A stretch of 64,000 nt of DNA from Paenibacillus sp. YYML68 (lineage in GTDB: Bacteria; Bacillota; Bacilli; Paenibacillales; NBRC-103111): contig NZ_BQYI01000001.1 of NCBI RefSeq assembly GCF_027923405.1, positions 2,644,501 to 2,708,500 of the forward strand. The letters run 5' to 3'. Shown here piece after piece: positions 51,087-60,027 of this stretch. The notes below the pieces were generated by a model that worked only from the letters and a program-made list of their open reading frames with translations, did no database searches and was not told where the DNA came from. The translations under genes were made by a program, and so were the position numbers. Each line of letters starts with the position of its first letter. Within the stretch, counting starts at the first letter, position 1.

Positions 51087-51262
51087 AGGTCTATTGTGCC
51101 TCCTGCCGCTGACAGTGTCGAATCTACATTGGGATATTGTAGCATAATGTTCGGGGGAACACGAGAGGTAGTGGAAGCTCATTCCCCCGTTGACGCGAAG
51201 GCGGTCCGCACGATAGATTAATACGAGCAGGATGTTCAAGGCGTATAAAGGAGTGGACACCG

Positions 51263-51949
51263 TTGCGTGTGCTGGTAGTGGAGGATGACAAGCGGCTGCA
51301 GGAGGCGATTGCCTCGGTGCTTGCCGATGAGCAATATGAGGTAGATCGGGCGTCTGATGGCGACGAGGGCTATCGTCTGGCGCTTCAGGGCGTGTACGAT
51401 ATGCTGGTGCTAGACATTATGCTTCCCGGCATGAACGGGCTGAGCGTGCTTCGCAAGCTGCGCAGCGAAGGCGTGGACACGCCATGCTTGTTCTTAACCG
51501 CCAAGGATGCGGTGAGCGACCGTGTACAGGGACTGGATGCTGGTGCGGATGATTACTTGGTCAAGCCGTTCGCGATTGACGAGCTGTTAGCGAGGCTGAG
51601 AGCGCTCCAGCGCCGGAAGAAGGGAGCGGGTGCCGATCAGCCGCTCTCCTATGCAGGGCTGACGCTCCATGAGCATCGTCTGGAGGGAGATTATGGCGGG
51701 ACGTCGATCAAGCTGACGAGCAAGGAGTTCGAGCTATTGTCTTACCTCATTCGTCATAAGGAGCAGATCGTGCGCCGGGAGCAAATTTTTAGCAGCGTAT
51801 GGGGACTCGAATCGGAGGCCAATGAGACGGCGGTCGATCTGTACGTTCATTATTTGCGCAAAAAGCTGCAGCCGTACGGCTGTGAGCACTATATTCGAAC
51901 GATCCGCAGCGTCGGATATATGCTGAAGGCGGAGGGGGTCTATGCTTAA
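51263..51949 (+). CDS. OmpR/PhoB-family response regulator
   Basis: A 228-residue response regulator. The receiver has phosphoacceptor D51 (DIMLPGMNG), acidic pocket EDD near the start and Lys101 in LVKPF; the C-terminal winged helix has LTSKEFELLSYLIRHKEQIV and VHYLRKKLQ. It overlaps the histidine kinase by eight bases and so forms a two-component pair. Tandem 11-base repeats before the efflux operon 1.3 kb downstream may be its operator. TTG start at 51263 with AAAGGAGTGG upstream. Confidence 0.92.
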   Translation: MRVLVVEDDKRLQEAIASVLADEQYEVDRASDGDEGYRLALQGVYDMLVLDIMLPGMNGLSVLRKLRSEGVDTPCLFLTAKDAVSDRVQGLDAGADDYLVKPFAIDELLARLRALQRRKKGAGADQPLSYAGLTLHEHRLEGDYGGTSIKLTSKEFELLSYLIRHKEQIVRREQIFSSVWGLESEANETAVDLYVHYLRKKLQPYGCEHYIRTIRSVGYMLKAEGVYA

Positions 51950-53159
51950 CCGGACGCGATACCGTCTTGTTGCATTGTTCTCGCTCGTCTTCTTTGTCAT
52001 TATTAACGGTCTGGGAGCAATTCTGTACTATTCGACGGAGCAGCGTCTGTACGCCCAGACGGACCGGACGATCGAGCGGGAGCTGCACGGCTTCACCTTC
52101 ATGATGAACCGTCAGCCCACGCGCCGAGAATTTATGCCTCGCCCGACGAGTCTGATGACGTATTTGCACTGGGACAATGAAGGGAAGCTTGCCTTCCAGG
52201 CTCCGCGTGACGGCGTGGACGAGAAGCTTGCCGAGGCACTGCGCGGCGCTGGCGTAGTGGAGCAGTTCGTGAACGTGAAGGTGGACGATGCAGCGTACCG
52301 TGTGCTGACGCGCTCCACCCCGTCCGGCACGCTGCAGGTCGCCTATGACCTGCAGCCGGAGCGCAACGTGCTGGATAATCTTATGTTCATCTTCGCGACC
52401 GGAAGCTTGGCGAGCATCGTGCTTGCGGTGCTGACGGGCCTGTTCCTCGCGAATCGGGCATTCATTCCGATCCAGAAGGCGTGGGACCAGCAGCAGCAGT
52501 TCGTCTCCGATGCGTCGCACGAGCTGCGAACGCCGCTCTCGGTGCTGCAGCTGAACCTCGAACGTCTGTTCCGTCATCCCGACCGAACGATTGTAGAGGA
52601 GAGCGAGAAGATCGCCATCATGATTGACGAGACGCGTCGCATGAGCCGAATGGTCGGCGATCTGCTGACGCTGGCCCGCTCCGATGCGAATCGGACGCAG
52701 CTATCGCTATCGAAGGTACAGCTGCCGTCCATCCTAAGTAAGGCGTGCCGTCCGTTCGCCGAGCTGGCACAGCTGAAGGGGGTGCGTCTCGAGCAGCAGG
52801 TGCAGGGCGCTATCACGATCACGGGCGATGCGGATTATTTGCACCAGCTATTCGTAATTATATTGGACAACGCGCTGAAGTTCACAGCTGAGGGTACGAT
52901 ACGAATCGAGGCGAGAAGCGAGGGGCTGCATGCGGTAGTCGTCATCTCGGATACAGGTATCGGGATGAAGAAGGAGGAGCTGCCGCACATCTTCGATCGG
53001 TTCTATCGGGCCGATCAGGCCAGAGGACGCGGGGAAGGTGGGACAGGACTCGGGCTTGCCATCGCCAAGTGGATTGCCGAGTCTCATGGCGGCACAATTC
53101 GCGCCGAGAGCACCGAAGGTGCGGGAACGTCAGTGGAGCTGCGCTTCCCGCTTGCATAG
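51942..53159 (+). CDS. Sensor histidine kinase
   Basis: A 405-residue membrane kinase with an N-terminal helix (about 8-30), an extracytoplasmic domain to about residue 145, and a second helix. HisKA has SHELRTPLS (H193), then the N box (ILDNALKFT), G1 (SDTGIGMKKEE) and G2 (GGTGLGLAI). No HAMP domain is clear. It is translationally coupled to the response regulator by overlap. The ligand is unknown; pairing with MacAB-like genes suggests it senses a toxic peptide, antibiotic or envelope stress. Confidence 0.92.
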   Translation: MLNRTRYRLVALFSLVFFVIINGLGAILYYSTEQRLYAQTDRTIERELHGFTFMMNRQPTRREFMPRPTSLMTYLHWDNEGKLAFQAPRDGVDEKLAEALRGAGVVEQFVNVKVDDAAYRVLTRSTPSGTLQVAYDLQPERNVLDNLMFIFATGSLASIVLAVLTGLFLANRAFIPIQKAWDQQQQFVSDASHELRTPLSVLQLNLERLFRHPDRTIVEESEKIAIMIDETRRMSRMVGDLLTLARSDANRTQLSLSKVQLPSILSKACRPFAELAQLKGVRLEQQVQGAITITGDADYLHQLFVIILDNALKFTAEGTIRIEARSEGLHAVVVISDTGIGMKKEELPHIFDRFYRADQARGRGEGGTGLGLAIAKWIAESHGGTIRAESTEGAGTSVELRFPLA

Positions 53160-53192
53160 ATGAGAGGCCATGTCCCGATGCACAATCTATAG

Positions 53193-53230
53193 AACGCCGG
53201 AGGCTGCATGTAAGCCTTACGGCGTTTTTT
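53193..53230 (+). terminator. Terminator of the two-component operon
   Basis: AACGCCG at 53193-53199 pairs with CGGCGTT at 53220-53226, with an inner AGGCT/AGCCT pairing, followed by TTTT. Confidence 0.85.
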
Positions 53231-53250
53231 GGTTTATTTTCAGCGCGGCC

Positions 53251-53313
53251 TAAGCTTCTCTTAAGCTTCTCCAATTTTCTTTTAATCTACGTCTGGTTTA
53301 ATAGTCCTATAAC
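53251..53313 (+). promoter_or_regulatory. Candidate response-regulator operator and promoter of the efflux operon
   Basis: Two adjacent direct repeats, TAAGCTTCTCT (53251-53261) and TAAGCTTCTCC (53262-53272), have the 11-base period of OmpR-type sites. They precede a TATAAC -10 at 53308-53313 with no good -35 (ATCTAC). This layout suits activation by the upstream response regulator. Confidence 0.5.
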
Positions 53314-53353
53314 GCAATCAGCGAACTGTCGTTATTCGGGAGGTATGGAGCCA

Positions 53354-55069
53354 GTGAACAAGAAGAAGACGATCATCGTATTAGCTGCTGCTATCATCGT
53401 AGCAGGGGGAGGGACAGCCGTATATTTGACCCAGATGAACAAGCCTGCAGCTACGACGGCGACGACCCAGCAGCAGACCGTGAAGGTCACGAGGGGTAAT
53501 CTGGAGTCGACGATAACGGGGACTGCACAGCTTGCCGCCGAGCAGCTGCAGATGATTACGCCGCCGAAGGAAGGGATGATCAAGACGATCAACCTGTCGC
53601 GTAATCAAGAGGTGAAGGAAGGCGACCTGTTGCTGGAGCTGACGGACACGAACATTCTGGAGCGGCTTGACACAGCAAGAACGACGCTGTCTATGTACGA
53701 GAGCGATATGAGTGAGCTGCGGACGCAGCAAGGCTCGCTTCGGGTGACCGCTCCTGTCAGCGGCAAGCTGATCCTGGCACCTAATCTAGCGGAAGGCTCG
53801 AACGTATCGAAGACGACGCGGATCGGGACGATTGCGGATACGCGCACGCTTACGGTAACATTGCCCTTCATACAGGAGCAGGTCGAGCAGGTGAGGCCGG
53901 GAGCTTCGGTGGAGCTTACCATCGATGGCTACTTGCTCACGAAGACGGGCGTAATCGAGTCGATGACAGCAGGCAGCGGAGCGGATGTGAGCGGTAACCG
54001 GATCACGAGCGTCGTCGTCCGCATCGACAATGACGGGACGCTTGACGCGGACCTGACGGTCCATGGCGCGCTTCAGGCGGGCGGCCTTGAGGTGAAGTCG
54101 ACGGGGGCCGCGAAGCTGCAATACAAGACGACGACGACTGTATTCGCGGGCGTAGCGGGCTCGATTAGCAGGCTGGAGGGCACCAGTAACCGAACGGTGA
54201 AGGCTGGAGAGCAGCTGGCAACGATTGTGAACGATACGCTGGACAAAGATATTCGTAACAAGCAGCTACAGATCGACCAGCAGACGAAGACGATTGCGGA
54301 TCTTGAGGAGCAGCTGGAGGGGCTGAAAGTATTCGCACCGTTCGATGGGGTGTTCTCCACAGACTTTGCCGATACGAAGTCGAATGTGCTGAGCTCCTAC
54401 CGCGTCGGCTCTACGATCAAGAGCGATGTGAAGCTCGGGGCTGTAGCGAGTCTGGATACGCTGCAGCTGGCTGTGAGCGTGGATGAGTTGGACTTGCCGA
54501 ATGTAAAGGTGGGACAGAAGGCGAGAGTGCGCGTCGATGCGATGGCGAATAAGACGTATGAGGCCGAGGTCACTCAAGTATCAACGGTCGGTACGACTGC
54601 CAATGGCGTAAGTACATACAGCGTCATTCTGAGCATGAAGAGCAGTCAGGAGCTGAAGTACGGCATGACCGCGAGCGCGGACATCATTATCGCTGATCGC
54701 AAGAACGTGCTGCTGCTCCCAACGCAAGCGGTACAGCAGCGAGGCGGACGCAGCATGGTGTCGATTCAGAAGGCCGATGGCACGGTGGAGCGTAAGGATG
54801 TGAAGGTCGGCGTCAACGACAGCACGAACGTCGAGATCGTCGAGGGCTTGTCCGAGGGCGATCAGGTCGTCATCGCCGGCGCGACGCGGCAGAGCGACTT
54901 GACACCGCAGCAGATCGAGCAGATGCGCAACCAGTTCCAGCAGGGCGCAGGTCAGTTCGGCGGTGGACAGGGCGGTCAAGGCGGCGGAGGCCAAGGCGGC
55001 GCTCCAGCTGGCGGTGGAGGCGGCCAAGGTGGAGGTCGTACAGGCGGCGGAGGCGGCGGAAATCGATAA
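53354..55069 (+). CDS. MacA-like periplasmic adaptor (HlyD/RND) subunit
   Basis: A 571-residue adaptor (membrane fusion protein). An N-terminal helix (KKTIIVLAAAIIVAGGG) anchors it; barrel and lipoyl-like halves (NLESTITGTAQLAAEQ, VKEGDLLLELTD) flank a short coiled coil (NILERLDTARTTLSMYES). A C-terminal Gly/Gln-rich tail (about residues 527-571, with repeated GGGGG runs) is unusual. It transfers substrates with the ABC ATPase and FtsX-type permease that follow at 55093 and 55812. In Bacillota such MacAB-like trios export antimicrobial peptides or antibiotics. Start: GTG 53354 (GGGAGG ten bases upstream) or ATG 53345. Confidence 0.88.
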   Translation: MNKKKTIIVLAAAIIVAGGGTAVYLTQMNKPAATTATTQQQTVKVTRGNLESTITGTAQLAAEQLQMITPPKEGMIKTINLSRNQEVKEGDLLLELTDTNILERLDTARTTLSMYESDMSELRTQQGSLRVTAPVSGKLILAPNLAEGSNVSKTTRIGTIADTRTLTVTLPFIQEQVEQVRPGASVELTIDGYLLTKTGVIESMTAGSGADVSGNRITSVVVRIDNDGTLDADLTVHGALQAGGLEVKSTGAAKLQYKTTTTVFAGVAGSISRLEGTSNRTVKAGEQLATIVNDTLDKDIRNKQLQIDQQTKTIADLEEQLEGLKVFAPFDGVFSTDFADTKSNVLSSYRVGSTIKSDVKLGAVASLDTLQLAVSVDELDLPNVKVGQKARVRVDAMANKTYEAEVTQVSTVGTTANGVSTYSVILSMKSSQELKYGMTASADIIIADRKNVLLLPTQAVQQRGGRSMVSIQKADGTVERKDVKVGVNDSTNVEIVEGLSEGDQVVIAGATRQSDLTPQQIEQMRNQFQQGAGQFGGGQGGQGGGGQGGAPAGGGGGQGGGRTGGGGGGNR

Positions 55070-55092
55070 TAGCCGAGAAGAGGTGCACGGAT

Positions 55093-55815
55093 ATGAGCTT
55101 AATCGCTCTGAAGGATATAGTGAAACGATTTAAGCGCGGAACCGAGGAGCTGACCATTCTCAAGAGCGTCTCCTTATCTGTGGAGAAGGGGGAATTCGTC
55201 GCCATCGTCGGACCGAGCGGCTCGGGTAAATCGACGCTGATGAATACGATCGGCCTGCTCGACGAGCCGACAGAGGGCTCCTACGTGCTCGATGGCGTTG
55301 TGACCGAGAAGCTGAAGGACGATCAGCTGGCGGAGGTGCGCAACAAGAAGATCGGGTTCATCTTCCAGCAGTTCAACCTGCTGCCGAGATTGAGCGCGAT
55401 TGAGAATGTGGAGCTGCCGATGATCTATGCAGGCGTGTCCAAAAAAGAGCGTAGAGAGCGCGGCATGATGATGCTCGAGAAGCTCGGCATGGGTGGCCGG
55501 TCGCATCATAAGCCGAGCGAATTGTCCGGCGGTCAGCAGCAACGTGTAGCCATTGCACGGGCGCTGGCGATCGGACCAGCCATCCTGCTCGCCGATGAGC
55601 CGACAGGGGCGCTCGATTCGACGACCGGACGCGAGGTGCTCGAGCTGATGATCGAGCTGAACGAAGGCGGCAATACGATCGTTCTGATCACGCATGATCT
55701 CCATATTGCGGAGCATGCGAAGCGGGTCGTGACGATCCGTGACGGCCTCATTGTTGGAGACAAGCTGAATGCCGGAAGCCATGAGCGCACAAGTCTGGAG
55801 GTGCAGCACGGATGA
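55093..55815 (+). CDS. MacB/LolD-type ABC ATPase
   Basis: A 240-residue ATPase with Walker A GPSGSGKST, Q-loop FIFQQFNLLPRLSAIENVELP, signature LSGGQQQR, Walker B ILLADEPTGALDS and switch His (LITHD). These match the LolD/MacB/ BceA group, in which the ATPase drives a FtsX-like permease. It starts 23 bases after the adaptor and ends overlapping the permease ATG. Confidence 0.92.
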   Translation: MSLIALKDIVKRFKRGTEELTILKSVSLSVEKGEFVAIVGPSGSGKSTLMNTIGLLDEPTEGSYVLDGVVTEKLKDDQLAEVRNKKIGFIFQQFNLLPRLSAIENVELPMIYAGVSKKERRERGMMMLEKLGMGGRSHHKPSELSGGQQQRVAIARALAIGPAILLADEPTGALDSTTGREVLELMIELNEGGNTIVLITHDLHIAEHAKRVVTIRDGLIVGDKLNAGSHERTSLEVQHG

Positions 55816-56987
55816 AGGCTTCGGAATTAATTACGATGGCGCTCAAGACGGTGTCGGCCAATTGGATGCGGACGCTGCTGACGATGCTCGGCGTCATTAT
55901 CGGTGTCGCCTCGGTCGTCACGCTCGTATCCATCGGTCGAGGGACGACCGCTGCGATCGAGCAGCAGTATGAGAATCTGGGTACGAACCTGATCACGGTC
56001 AACATTATGGGACAAGGCCGCGCATCCGGACTCGATTATGAGGAAGTGATGCAGCTGGAGCAATTCTCTGAGTTCAACTTCATCGCTCCGGCAGTCACGG
56101 CTGGCAATACGAATATTAAGTACGATCGGAATCAGGATGAGTATTCGATCATCGGTACGAACGACCGCTACTTCTCAATCACGAAGACGAGTCTTGCTAC
56201 AGGACGGCTGCTCTCAGAATCGGATGTTAGCTTCCGCACGAACGTAGCTGTCGTCGGAAGCACGGTAGCAAGCGAGTTGTTCGGCTCGACCAATCCAGTC
56301 GGAGAGAAGATCAATATCAAGGGCTACGAGTTCACCGTTATCGGTACGCTCAAGTCGAAGGGCTCCACCTTCGGCACCTCGGTGGACGAATCGATCGTTG
56401 TGCCGATTACGACGGCGGTGCGTCAGCTCGGACTTGGCAATATTCGCACGACGTATATCGAAGCGGCAACCAAGGAGCAGATGACGGAGGCACAGACGAC
56501 GTTCTCGAACTATTTGACCACCAAATTCAAGAGCACGAGCGGCTACCGTATCCTGAACCAGGATTCGCTGATGGAAGCGCGGACAGCAGCAACGAGCTCG
56601 CTCACGAGTCAGCTCGTCACCGTCGCCTGCATCTCATTGCTCGTCGGCGGCATCGGTATCATGAACATCATGCTTGTGACGGTGACAGAGCGGACGCGGG
56701 AGATCGGCATACGCAAGTCCATCGGCGCCAAGCGCAAAAACATTCTCATGCAGTTTCTCTTCGAGGCGGTCGTCATCAGCGGACTTGGCGGTATTCTGGG
56801 GCTCTTGCTCGGTATCGGCCTGTCAATCGCCTGGCCGTATCTGAATAAAGCGCAGCTTACCGTCATCTCGTGGGACATCAGTCTGTATGCGTTCCTGTTC
56901 TCCGTTGCAGTCGGTATCATATTCGGCATCTATCCGGCGAACAAGGCATCCAAGCTGCGTCCCATTGATGCGCTGCGTACGGATTGA
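55812..56987 (+). CDS. MacB-like FtsX-domain permease
   Basis: A 391-residue permease: an N-terminal helix (LLTMLGVIIGVASVV), a periplasmic domain of about 240 residues, and three C-terminal helices forming an FtsX domain (TVACISLLVGGIGIMNIML, GLLLGIGLSIAWPYL, FLFSVAVGIIFGIYPANKA). This is the MacB topology without a fused ATPase. It overlaps the ATPase gene by four bases. With the adaptor it should form a tripartite, ATP-driven export machine. Confidence 0.92.
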   Translation: MKASELITMALKTVSANWMRTLLTMLGVIIGVASVVTLVSIGRGTTAAIEQQYENLGTNLITVNIMGQGRASGLDYEEVMQLEQFSEFNFIAPAVTAGNTNIKYDRNQDEYSIIGTNDRYFSITKTSLATGRLLSESDVSFRTNVAVVGSTVASELFGSTNPVGEKINIKGYEFTVIGTLKSKGSTFGTSVDESIVVPITTAVRQLGLGNIRTTYIEAATKEQMTEAQTTFSNYLTTKFKSTSGYRILNQDSLMEARTAATSSLTSQLVTVACISLLVGGIGIMNIMLVTVTERTREIGIRKSIGAKRKNILMQFLFEAVVISGLGGILGLLLGIGLSIAWPYLNKAQLTVISWDISLYAFLFSVAVGIIFGIYPANKASKLRPIDALRTD

Positions 56988-57038
56988 TTAAGGTAGGTCG
57001 TTATTCATCGTAAGACAATAATGAAGGAGGCAGCGAAC

Positions 57039-59249
57039 TTGAACACAACGCACAATCAAACGTCACGTAAACGGGTCCGGTACATCGTGCTCGCCTGGGT
57101 ATTAACAATAGGCCTTCTGGCTGCTTATACTTGTAATCCTACTGTGTCGTGGGCAGGCAAGGAAGGCGTCTTCGTCAACGGCAGCGTCTACTTCACACTG
57201 GAGGAGGTGACACTGTCCAAGGGAGCGGACAGTCAGTCGATGCAATTCCACGTCACCTTTACGAATGGCGGCTCAACCGCCATCGACTATAACCGGTACG
57301 GCGTGAAGGTGACTTCGTCAACAGGTCATAGCTATTATGCGCAGCTTACGGAGAAGGCAGATGCGGTCGTCAAGCCGTATTCGGAACGCACGTTCTCGTA
57401 TATGGCTAAGCTCGCACCAGACTTGAACCCAAGCCAGCTTAAGGTCAGCATCACCGATCGCAGCCGCAGCGCAGAGCTCGGCGCTCTGTCCGTCGAGAAG
57501 TCGATTGCGCTGCAGGAGAACAGCCATCAATACGTGTTCGCTCTATCGAGTCTTGATTCGTCGTTGTCGGCGAATACTTATGTGTCAGTTGATGCGGATC
57601 AGCTGTATGTATATCCGGATCATGGCAAATGGCGCCTGACGCTTCAAGCGACGGTCAAAGTATCCGGCGCTAGCTCCTGGGACCCTGCGTCCGGCATGAC
57701 CTATGTGCTGACGGACGGAACCGGCCGCTCGTTCAGCCTCGCAGCCTCCAAGCTGGAGGAGACGTCGTTGGAGGGTGCCGTCCTGACCCGGCTGCAGCTG
57801 ACAGGTAATCTGGAGTCCGAGCCATTGCTCGGTACGCTGAAGCTAGGCTTCGCAAGCAAGTCGAGCGGCAAGACCATCGGAGAGCTCGCAAGCCTCGACG
57901 CGCTCCAGCTGCTCGTTCAGCCGGGCGAGCCTGCTGTCTTGAACCGTCAAGGACTGGAGAACGTGTCGGTCACTCTGACGAAGGCGGAGGAGCTGCAGCA
58001 ATCCGGCAAGCGACTGGCGCTGCTGACAGCTGTCGTCCACAATGACGGTCCCCGCTCTATTGCAAGACCTGCATTGACAGGCTTGCTCGTAGCCAAGGAG
58101 CTGCAGGGCTCGCTGACGATGGAGACAATCGTCGGTGACGATGCGTACATCAGCTCCGGGAAGTCGATGACGTATCAGTTCGTCGTCGAGCTGCCGGAGG
58201 AGCTGGAAGCAACTGGCTACACCTTCTATGCATTCGAGCCTTCGACTGTTACCTCTAGTAGTGCGGCGGCCACTGGTGCTTCGAACTCCTCGGGCAATGG
58301 AGCGGGCAGCAATGCAGGGAACGCAAGTAACTCCGGCAATGCAGGGAATGCAAGCAATGCAAGCGGTACGACGGCTGTAGCGAGCACGAGTGCGCCAGTG
58401 GCCGCGGTGAGCCTGCCAGATGGTCTGACCGAATCGGAGGGTGTAAGTGCAGACGTGTATACGTTAGGCCAGCCGCTCGTCTTCTCAGCTGGCAACAAGG
58501 CTATTGATGAGAACTTGGAAGTCTCTGTAATTGAGATGAATTCGTATACGAATGTCGAGAGCGGCTACCGCTCCGTCCTCGCGAAGCTGAAGTTCGTCAA
58601 TAACGGCCAAGAGACGTTGAAGCTGCCGAGCTTCGCCACCGAGGTGCAGGACGCAGGTGGCCACGCATATCCGGGAACGAAGCAGACGACTGCGCTGACG
58701 CAGCTCATTCCAGGTGCAGCGTATGTGTACAGCTACGCGTACATGCTGCCGCCGACGGTGAAGGGCGGACTGAAGCTCAGCATTTTCGAATCGACGGCAA
58801 CTGAATTGAAGCTTCCAATTGCCTCGAGCTGGATCGCAGTGCATGACGCGGATGCTGACCAGCCGAACCTGTTCGGTACGAAGCTGTCGGTCTATCCGTA
58901 TGAGGTCGATTTGCGTTACTGGGACTTGAGCGCTAATTATAATAAGGATTCAGGTATCTGGGCGTACAAGCTGGTTCTGGATCTGAAGATTCAGAAGACG
59001 GAGCAGGTGCTTGTCGACGATGCAATGACGAAGCTGGAGTTCGAGCTGGCGGACGGCTTCGGACGGGCACTCGGCAGCAGCACGTACGGCCTGCAGGGCA
59101 CAGGCAAGCTCATAGACGGTCTTCAGTCGGTTACACTGACGAGCGTGCATAACAATCAGTTCAGCTACCCGCTGAACGTGAAGGTGTACGAGACGGTGCA
59201 GACCGCTAACGGTCCTGTGAAGAGACTGATTACGACGCTGAAGCAATAA
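57039..59249 (+). CDS. Exported two-domain protein linked to the efflux operon, unknown function
   Basis: A 736-residue protein with an N-terminal membrane signal helix (about 17-36) and an Ala/Gly/Ser/Asn-rich linker around residues 413-460 that joins two parts. The N-terminal and C-terminal parts resemble each other: both contain a strand-rich VYFTLEEVTLSKGADSQ-like or VSVIEMNSYTNVESG-like block, then FTNGG or FVNNG, then VKVTSSTGHSYYAQLTE or TEVQDAGGHAYPGTKQT. This suggests repeated Ig/DUF4352-like beta-sandwich domains outside the membrane. It lies 51 bases after the permease. TTG 57039 has AAGGAGG eight bases upstream. It may be a cell-surface or periplasmic partner of the export system. 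Confidence 0.75.
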   Translation: MNTTHNQTSRKRVRYIVLAWVLTIGLLAAYTCNPTVSWAGKEGVFVNGSVYFTLEEVTLSKGADSQSMQFHVTFTNGGSTAIDYNRYGVKVTSSTGHSYYAQLTEKADAVVKPYSERTFSYMAKLAPDLNPSQLKVSITDRSRSAELGALSVEKSIALQENSHQYVFALSSLDSSLSANTYVSVDADQLYVYPDHGKWRLTLQATVKVSGASSWDPASGMTYVLTDGTGRSFSLAASKLEETSLEGAVLTRLQLTGNLESEPLLGTLKLGFASKSSGKTIGELASLDALQLLVQPGEPAVLNRQGLENVSVTLTKAEELQQSGKRLALLTAVVHNDGPRSIARPALTGLLVAKELQGSLTMETIVGDDAYISSGKSMTYQFVVELPEELEATGYTFYAFEPSTVTSSSAAATGASNSSGNGAGSNAGNASNSGNAGNASNASGTTAVASTSAPVAAVSLPDGLTESEGVSADVYTLGQPLVFSAGNKAIDENLEVSVIEMNSYTNVESGYRSVLAKLKFVNNGQETLKLPSFATEVQDAGGHAYPGTKQTTALTQLIPGAAYVYSYAYMLPPTVKGGLKLSIFESTATELKLPIASSWIAVHDADADQPNLFGTKLSVYPYEVDLRYWDLSANYNKDSGIWAYKLVLDLKIQKTEQVLVDDAMTKLEFELADGFGRALGSSTYGLQGTGKLIDGLQSVTLTSVHNNQFSYPLNVKVYETVQTANGPVKRLITTLKQ

Positions 59250-59486
59250 GAGAGCCGTAGCGATAGAAGAAGTACACGTTCAAGGGGACGCTTCATACTG
59301 GAGGCATCAAGGAAGGACGGATCACACCATGCTAGCTGCAGCTTAATCGTAGCAGCGGGCATAGCATGACACATCGGGGCAAGTTGTGGTATTCTCGTAC
59401 CATCGACCAACTCGCTAGATAGAGCGGTGCCGACTCTCATTCGCCGCTCGACCAGCGGCATCCGCCGACCGAAGGAGGAGTGCCCC

Positions 59487-59891
59487 TTGAACGACGATTT
59501 CTTACGCATTCAAGCGTTGGAAGGCGAGCTGAAGCATGCTCATAAGAAGCGCGGCTTCGGCCTAACCGTCTCGACGAAGGAGCTTGTGTACCAGAAGCCA
59601 CACGCGAATTACTATATCCGTCTTGAGCATATAATGAGCATCACTCCGTACCAGTTCCCTGTCGGCTCGAAGCCGCTGCGCATTAACCGTGAGAAGCACA
59701 GCGCGAGCGAGACCGTAACGGTGGAGACGGGCATGCAGCATTATCGGTTCTATGTCAGCGAGGCAACGCTACATAACCGGAGCGGTATTTTTACACTCGG
59801 GGCGTCACAGTTCATTTTACCTGTTCGGCGGGAGCTTCTTCTGGCCATCTCATCATATGGTGGATTGAACGGTGTAGATACGATGATTTAA
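59487..59891 (+). CDS. Small protein (134 aa), unknown
   Basis: 134 residues, basic, without a membrane helix. The strands NYYIRLEHIMSITPYQF and VETGMQHYRFYVSEATL with the final helix VRRELLLAISSYGG could form a small beta-barrel-like fold, such as a PH-like domain, but no family is recognised. TTG 59487 has AAGGAGGAG upstream. It is flanked by about 237 bases upstream (no gene seen) and the AIPR gene downstream. Confidence 0.65.
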   Translation: MNDDFLRIQALEGELKHAHKKRGFGLTVSTKELVYQKPHANYYIRLEHIMSITPYQFPVGSKPLRINREKHSASETVTVETGMQHYRFYVSEATLHNRSGIFTLGASQFILPVRRELLLAISSYGGLNGVDTMI

Positions 59892-60027
59892 TTGGAGCGA
59901 AGCATAGCTTTTGGGGGAGGCGGCATTCTCTGTCCGGTAAGTGGGCAGGGGGTGTCGCTTTCAACTTGTAAGCTACCTTGTTTTTCATTATCATAAGTAC
60001 CATGACAGGGTCTGGAAGGTGAGTATC

